From positions 496,001 to 560,000 of the forward strand of contig JBJXHM010000002.1 in assembly GCA_046233115.1 (NCBI GenBank): DNA of 64,000 nucleotides, in the 5' to 3' direction. The stretch comes from JACOMY01 sp046233115. Its GTDB lineage: Bacteria; Pseudomonadota; Alphaproteobacteria; Kiloniellales; JACOMY01. The position numbers and the translations under genes were made by a program. Below, piece after piece: positions 59,821-64,000 of this stretch (position 1 is the first letter of the stretch; each line of letters opens with the position of its first letter). The notes beneath the pieces were generated by a model. It was not told the DNA's origin, ran no database searches, and was given only the letters and a program-made list of their open reading frames with translations.

Positions 59821-61770
59821 TCAGGCCGCCTTGCGTGCTGTCGTCGCATCGTCGAGATCGACGATTTCCAGATCTGCCTTGAGGACGCCCTGGCGGCCGT
59901 CCTCGAAGGTCACCTGGGTCTCGATGTGGCCCCGCGAGGAGCCGTCGTAGAGGGCCTCGATCAGCGGGGCGTAGCGCTCCGCGATGGTGCTACGGCGCAC
60001 CTTGCGGGTGCGGGTCAGTTCGCCGTCGTCGGCGTCCAGTTCCTTGTGCAGAATGAGGAAGCGGCGGATCTTGGTGGCGGCGAGCTGCGGGTCGCGCGTC
60101 AGGTCCGCGTTCACCTCGCGGATGTGCTCCTCGACGATCTCGCGCACCCGCGGGCTTGCCGCGAGTTCCTGGTAGCTGGCGTAGGAGACGTTGTTGCGCT
60201 CCGCCCAGCTTCCCATTGCCTCCTGGTCGATGTTGATGAAGGCGGTGACGTAGTCGCGCTGGTGACCGAAGGTCACGGCCTCCTTGATGTTGGGATAGAA
60301 CTTCAGTTTGTTCTCGATGAACTTGGGCGCGAAGAGGCTGCCGTCGTTCAGGCGGCCCACGTCCTTCGCCCGGTCGATGATGCGGAGCTGCCCGTCCGGC
60401 GTCATCATCCCGGCGTCGCCGGTGTGGACCCAGCCGTCCGCGGTCTTGGTGCCGGCGGTGGCTTCGGGGTTCTTGTAGTACTCCTTGAAGACGCCCGGGC
60501 TGCGGAACAGCACCTCGCCGTCCTCGGCCAGCTTCAGCTCGACGCCCGGGATCGGTTTGCCGACCGTGTCGGCTCGGATCTCGCCGTCCGGCTGGATGGT
60601 GATGAAGACGCTGGCCTCGGTGGAGCCGTAGAGCTGCTTCAGGTTCACTCCCAGCGCCCGATAGAACTGGAAGATCTCCGGGCCGATCGCCTCGCCGGCG
60701 GTATAGGCCAGCCGGATACGGCTGAAGCCCAGCGCATTCTTCAGCGGGCCGTAGACGAAGACTTCGCCCAGGCGGTAGGCCAGGCGCTCACCGGCGGAGA
60801 CCGGCTCGCCATCCATGATTTTCTCGCCGACCCGCTTGGCTAGGTCGAGGAAGTACTTGAACCAGCGCCGCTTGAAGGCGCTGGCGTCCTCCATCCGGAT
60901 CATGACGGTGGTCAGCAGGTTCTCGAAGATGCGCGGCGGGGCGAAGAAGTATGTCGGGCCCAGCTCGCGCAGGTCCTGCATCACCGTGGCGCCGCTTTCC
61001 GGGCAGGAGACGCAGAAGCCGGCGACGTAGGACTGTCCGAAGGAGAAGACGTGATCGCCCACCCAGGCCATCGGCAGGTAGGCCATGACCTCTTCCCGGT
61101 CGGTCAGCTTCTCGAATTCCACCCCCGCCTTGGCCATGGAGATGACGTTGTCGAAGGTCAGCACCACGCCCTTGGGCTGGCCGGTGGTCCCGGAGGTGTA
61201 GAGCATGATCGAATCGTCGCTGCCCTTGGTGGCCTCGACGCCGCGTTCATAGCGGCCGGGGTCTTGGGCCAGCGCCGTACGGCCGGCCTCCAACACCTTG
61301 GCGTAAGCGATCAGATAGTCCTGCTGGTAGTTCCTGAGGCCGCGGGCATCCTGATAGACGATGGTCTCCAGGCTGGGCACGTCGGCGCGGATTTCCAGCA
61401 GCTTGTCGACCTGCTCCTGGTCTTCGACCACGGCGACCTTCACGCCGGCGTGCTGGACCACATAGGCCATCTCGCGCGCCACCGAGTCCTGATAGACCGG
61501 CACGGGGACGGCCCCCAGCGCCTGGGCGGTGACCATGGTCCAGTAGAGCCGCGGGCGATTGTCGCCGACGATCAGCACCTTGTCGCCGACGCCGACGTCG
61601 AGGCCTGCCAGTCCCAGGGCGAAGGCCTTGACCTCTTCCTGCGCCTCGCGCCAGGTCCAGGTCTGCCAGATGCCGAGATCCTTCTCGCGCATGGCCGGAC
61701 GGTCACCGCGCGCCTCGGCATTGTGCCGCAGCAGCTTGGGAAAGGTATCCAGCGCTTTCGTCTCGGCCAT
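59821..61770 (-). CDS. Long-chain-type acyl-CoA synthetase (AMP-forming)
   Basis: The 649-residue ANL-family ligase activates a carboxylic acid to its CoA thioester. The ATP P-loop is IMLYTSGTTGQPKGVVLTFD, A5 is LYGSTEASVF (ordinary LACS have YGxTE), A7 is GWVHTGDAGMMTPDGQLRII, and RIIDRAKDVGRLNDGSLFAP is the hinge. Size and the A8 region are those of long-chain ligases. Because it heads an operon with a LivFGHM transporter, the probable substrate is whatever that system imports, likely an aromatic or medium-chain acid; this is inference from context. Confidence 0.9.
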   Translation of the reverse strand: MAETKALDTFPKLLRHNAEARGDRPAMREKDLGIWQTWTWREAQEEVKAFALGLAGLDVGVGDKVLIVGDNRPRLYWTMVTAQALGAVPVPVYQDSVAREMAYVVQHAGVKVAVVEDQEQVDKLLEIRADVPSLETIVYQDARGLRNYQQDYLIAYAKVLEAGRTALAQDPGRYERGVEATKGSDDSIMLYTSGTTGQPKGVVLTFDNVISMAKAGVEFEKLTDREEVMAYLPMAWVGDHVFSFGQSYVAGFCVSCPESGATVMQDLRELGPTYFFAPPRIFENLLTTVMIRMEDASAFKRRWFKYFLDLAKRVGEKIMDGEPVSAGERLAYRLGEVFVYGPLKNALGFSRIRLAYTAGEAIGPEIFQFYRALGVNLKQLYGSTEASVFITIQPDGEIRADTVGKPIPGVELKLAEDGEVLFRSPGVFKEYYKNPEATAGTKTADGWVHTGDAGMMTPDGQLRIIDRAKDVGRLNDGSLFAPKFIENKLKFYPNIKEAVTFGHQRDYVTAFINIDQEAMGSWAERNNVSYASYQELAASPRVREIVEEHIREVNADLTRDPQLAATKIRRFLILHKELDADDGELTRTRKVRRSTIAERYAPLIEALYDGSSRGHIETQVTFEDGRQGVLKADLEIVDLDDATTARKAA

Positions 61771-62310
61771 GGTCTAGCCGTCCTCCCGTTCGATCGCCCG
61801 CGGGATGCGGAGTCGGGAGATCAGACGCCAAAGCGCGCTCGGCACGGCGATAGGGCCCAGGGCCACCCAAAGGGGGGAACCCAGGGCTGGAACCGGTGTT
61901 GCAAGCCACCCTCGGCGCGGCATGAGCCTCCCAGAACCGCTCATCTTTTTATTTGCCGCAAAGCTTAGTCTAGCTAGCTAGCGGTAAAGCTCGCGCTGGT
62001 CAAGCGGACCTGCGATCTGGCCTTTGAGGTGCAGACGATCAGACAATGCGATGGTCCGACAGTCGGCGTGCAGTCGTCATTTACGGAAAGGCCCCTGACC
62101 GAAAGTCGTGCCTTGCTCGAAACCAAAGACTCGAGGCGGGGGAGCCCCTGTGTCTGGGATTCTTCATCGGTCAAGATATATGACCTATTTCCTGATAACC
62201 TTGGCGGGCGCCCTTGTAGCGGGTGATTTGTGCCTATGAATCGAAAGAGCCTGCCGGGCGCTCTGCCCGACAGGCTCTCGGCGAAGGACCGCTGTTCCGG
62301 AGGCGCCCGA
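61771..62310. other. Upstream region of the acs-liv operon and terminator of the DUF1127 gene
   Basis: About 540 bp without a supported gene. The left part (61771-62000) should hold the promoter of the leftward acs-liv operon; a CTAGCTAGCTAG run lies at about 61970-61981. Open frames of 65-68 codons on both strands lack ribosome sites and family resemblance. The right end holds a terminator hairpin at 62246-62278. No LysR or TetR operator could be assigned. Confidence 0.5.
62246..62278 (-). terminator. Intrinsic terminator of the DUF1127 gene
   Basis: GAGCCTGCCGGGC pairs with GCCCGACAGGCTC with one mismatch and a five-base loop. On the minus strand it is followed by TTTCGATTC. It lies 32 bp after the DUF1127 stop codon. 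Confidence 0.6.
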
Positions 62311-62586
62311 TCAATGCAGGTGCCGCTCCCGGTAGCGCTGGGCCAGGATCTCGGTCACCTCGGTGAGGTCGCCGTCGAGGTAGCCGATGTCCTGCAGGAT
62401 GCGCGGATCGAGCGCCGACAGGCTACGCCGGGTGGCCGCCTTGACCTGGGCATCGTGTGCCCGGATTGCCGCCCGCTTGAACCAGGCGACGATGGCCGAG
62501 TCCTTCCACCAGGAGCGAGAGGTCGCCGCGCCGCAATCCGCAAAAGGTCCGGTCGTGGGCTGCAGGCCATGCTGTAGGGAGCTCAT
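62311..62586 (-). CDS. DUF1127-like small protein
   Basis: 91 residues. The central part VAWFKRAAIRAHDAQVKAAT is a basic amphipathic helix, followed by RRSLSALDPRILQDIGYLDG, the DUF1127/YjiS signature with L-x-D-I-G. The N-terminal 30 residues are low complexity with a single Trp pair. Such proteins are usually shorter (45-75 residues) and bind RNA or regulators. The gene is monocistronic, transcribed leftward, with its own terminator. It is the third DUF1127-type protein in the window. Confidence 0.75.
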   Translation of the reverse strand: MSSLQHGLQPTTGPFADCGAATSRSWWKDSAIVAWFKRAAIRAHDAQVKAATRRSLSALDPRILQDIGYLDGDLTEVTEILAQRYRERHLH

Positions 62587-62687
62587 GATCGCTTTTCCTT
62601 CCTTGTCTCACGCCGCGATCGGCGGCGTCGTCTGACCAGCAATCTGCGGTCGGAAGGCAGGAAATGCTAACGAAAGAGCCACAAGGA

Positions 62688-62708
62688 CACTTGAGCAGCG
62701 TTCAAGTG
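62688..62708. promoter_or_regulatory. Palindrome at the 3' end of the LysR gene
   Basis: CACTTGA and TTCAAGTG are arms around GCAGCG; the LysR stop codon lies in the right arm. The same motif, with one arm base and one spacer base changed, occurs at 63631-63650 just upstream of the LysR start. A T-N11-A core, as in LysR operators, is present. Confidence 0.5.
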
Positions 62709-63613
62709 GGCCCGGACTCGTCCTGACCCTGGTGTCGGCTGGCCAGTCGCTGCAGCCAGCGGCTCACGGCCCGTGCGGCTGCGGTGGGTTCCACCCCTTT
62801 GGCGTGGCAGAGGTAATAGCTGGCGCCGCTGGGATTGGGCAGGCCGAAGGGGGCGATCAGGCTGCCGCGGTTGAGCCGTTCGTCCACCAGCGGCCGCCCG
62901 CCGATACCGATCCCCAGCCCCCGCTCCGCCACTTCCAGGACCTGTTCCTGGCCTTCCAAGGTGAGCGCGTTGGAGACGTCCGGCGCCGGAAAGCCGTGCG
63001 CGGCCGCCCACTCCGTCCATTCGTCCTTGTGATAGCGGTTCAGGATCAGGCGGGCCTCGGCCAGGACCTGGGCCACCGGCTTGCCAGCCAGCCGCTCCAT
63101 GTAGGTCGGGCTCGCAACCGGCATCGAGGTCTCCGCCATCAGGAAGCTGGACTCCAGGTCCGGCCAGCCGCCACGGCCATAGCGGATCGCCAGGTCGAGC
63201 TGGTCGCGCTTGAGGTTGCTGAGCTTCGGGGTGGTGACGAGTTGCAGATCGACGCCCGGGCAGGCCTCCTCCAGGCCGCCCAGGTTCGGGATCAGCCAGA
63301 GGATCGCCAGCGAGGGCGGCAGGGTCAGCGCCACCCGCTTGCGCCCGCCGGTGCCCAGTACGGCGGCCGTGGCCTCCTCGATCCGCCGCAGTGCCGGATC
63401 GATCTCCTCGAAGTAGTGCTGACCCTCAGGCGTCAGGACGAGACCGCTGCCGCGCCGCTCGAAGAGAGCCAGGTGCAGGAACTCCTCCAGCCGTCGCACC
63501 TGGTGCGAGATGGCGGACTCGGTGACGCCCAGCGCCTCGGCCGCATCGCGGAAGCGATCGTGCCTGGCGGCGGCGTGGAAGGCGCGCAGGGCAGGAAAGG
63601 GCGGCAGGCTCAT
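62702..63613 (-). CDS. LysR-family regulator, GcvA-like
   Basis: 303 residues. The N-terminal winged helix begins LPPFPALRAFHAAARHDRFR, with the recognition helix in LGVTESAISHQVRRLEEFLH, the exact GcvA-clade pattern (ESAISHQVRRLE). The effector domain follows from KRVALTLPPSLAILWLIPNL. GcvA-type regulators control glycine cleavage, beta-lactamase or metabolic genes, usually a divergently placed target. Here the divergent neighbour begins at 63762. The start is ATG 63613; a GTG at 63628 is possible. Palindromes at both ends of the gene suggest autoregulation. Confidence 0.9.
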   Translation of the reverse strand: MSLPPFPALRAFHAAARHDRFRDAAEALGVTESAISHQVRRLEEFLHLALFERRGSGLVLTPEGQHYFEEIDPALRRIEEATAAVLGTGGRKRVALTLPPSLAILWLIPNLGGLEEACPGVDLQLVTTPKLSNLKRDQLDLAIRYGRGGWPDLESSFLMAETSMPVASPTYMERLAGKPVAQVLAEARLILNRYHKDEWTEWAAAHGFPAPDVSNALTLEGQEQVLEVAERGLGIGIGGRPLVDERLNRGSLIAPFGLPNPSGASYYLCHAKGVEPTAAARAVSRWLQRLASRHQGQDESGPT

Positions 63614-63630
63614 GCAGTCTTTTCGCACGG

Positions 63631-63650
63631 CCTTGAGCAGAGTTCAAGTG
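63631..63650. promoter_or_regulatory. LysR-type operator candidate in the divergent promoter region
   Basis: CTTGA and TTCAAG form the arms of CCTTGAGCAGAGTTCAAGTG, with a T-N11-A core. It lies 18 bp upstream of the LysR start and about 110 bp upstream of the divergent gene, the normal place for a LysR recognition site. A second inverted repeat, TTTCAC/GTGAAA, is at 63663-63681. Confidence 0.6.
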
Positions 63651-63761
63651 ACCTTGCCATAGTTTCACTAGTTTCGGTGAAAAGGCCTGCCAATGTGAAC
63701 AGCAGGCGGAAATGATCTGGTGCCGCCAAGCAGCGAAACAGCAGCACGGAAGGATCCTGCA

Positions 63762-64000
63762 ATGAACAGCATCGAGACCTGGTCGGCGCCCCGGACGGCA
63801 GTGCATCCGGTCGCCGAGAGTAACGTCACCAAGGGCACCCATGGCCGGGTGCTCTACCTGGCCGACGGCAGCAAGCGCCCGGTGATCAAGGTCCAGACCA
63901 ACGGCGACGAGCCGCGCGAGCGCCTGTCGGAGTACCGGGAGCACGACATCGCTGTCGAAAGCCTCCGGCCCTTTGCTCAGGAGATGAGCCTGGAGCGCGA
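63762..64000 (+). CDS. Unknown protein, 5' part only
   Basis: The open frame starts at ATG 63762 (AAGGATCCTGCA just upstream gives a reasonable AAGGA ribosome site) and continues off the right edge after 79 codons. It begins MNSIETWSAPRTAVHPVAES, then THGRVLYLADGSKRPVIKVQ and ERLSEYREHDIAVESLRPFA. I see no signal peptide, TM helix or known family in this part. Being divergent from a GcvA-like regulator with a shared operator, it is the likely target gene. Confidence 0.6.
   Translation, partial: MNSIETWSAPRTAVHPVAESNVTKGTHGRVLYLADGSKRPVIKVQTNGDEPRERLSEYREHDIAVESLRPFAQEMSLER

Noticed and set aside
62029..62226. Short open frames on both strands upstream of the acyl-CoA synthetase gene
   Set aside because: Sixty-odd codons each, overlapping one another, with no ribosome site and no recognisable motif.

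Overview
The window is GC-rich DNA (mostly about two-thirds G+C by eye) from an alphaproteobacterium, most likely in or near Rhodospirillales/Kiloniellales. The placement rests on gene content: an RpoE-ChrR type pair at the left edge, thrC followed by an M16 processing-peptidase homologue, several DUF1127-type small proteins, a single-chain B12 methylmalonyl-CoA mutase with MeaB, a LivFGHM/acyl-CoA-ligase block, and N-methylglutamate-synthase-like genes. No rRNA, tRNA or CRISPR array was recognised.

Layout. 1-4.6 kb: end of a probable sigma factor, its ChrR-type anti-sigma factor, a SPOUT RNA methyltransferase, and an operon of asparaginase, quinone oxidoreductase and methyltransferase. 4.7-6.5 kb: a class III adenylate cyclase pseudogene, broken by a 1-nt deletion and by a short mobile repeat. 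6.5-7.7 kb: a DMT transporter and a 50-residue small protein. 8-11 kb: a two-gene, defence-like operon encoding a SIR2-STALD protein and a TIR-like/DUF4062 protein with a helical C-terminus. 11-31 kb: housekeeping and secreted functions (aminotransferase, GNATs, aconitase, a secreted RTX subtilase, a divergent ammonia-lyase homologue, thrC, M16 peptidase, aminopeptidase P, esterase, gamma-glutamyltransferase). 32.5-36.2 kb: an accessory island with an AT-rich caspase-like gene, a truncated IS256 transposase and a SEC-C/TPR gene. 36.2-48.3 kb: metA, a cyclic-nucleotide-gated K+ channel, a TyrA-like dehydrogenase, methylmalonyl-CoA mutase, an unknown membrane protein, an Atm1-type ABC exporter, MeaB, a ThiF-family protein, an HNH nuclease and a DNA glycosylase. 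48.5-52.9 kb: a four-gene N-methylglutamate/glutamine block. 52.9-61.8 kb: a leftward branched-chain-type ABC uptake operon with two acyl-CoA ligases. 62.3-64 kb: a DUF1127 protein, a GcvA-like LysR regulator and the start of a divergent gene.

Two signals stand out. First, the SIR2-STALD plus TIR-like operon has the logic of Thoeris (a TIR-type signal producer and a STALD-controlled NAD-depleting effector), but its partner is a DUF4062-like/TPR protein rather than a classical ThsB, and a run of ten G lies at the effector start. Second, a 110-bp two-hairpin repeat occurs three times with 4-bp direct duplications at each junction. It interrupts the cyclase gene, abuts the aconitase stop codon, and replaces the last codons of the aminopeptidase P gene. 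Removing 114 bp restores the reading frame in the cyclase and a natural-looking C-terminus in the peptidase, so these look like real transposition events. A separate long-palindrome repeat family occurs twice (41.8 and 54.3 kb).
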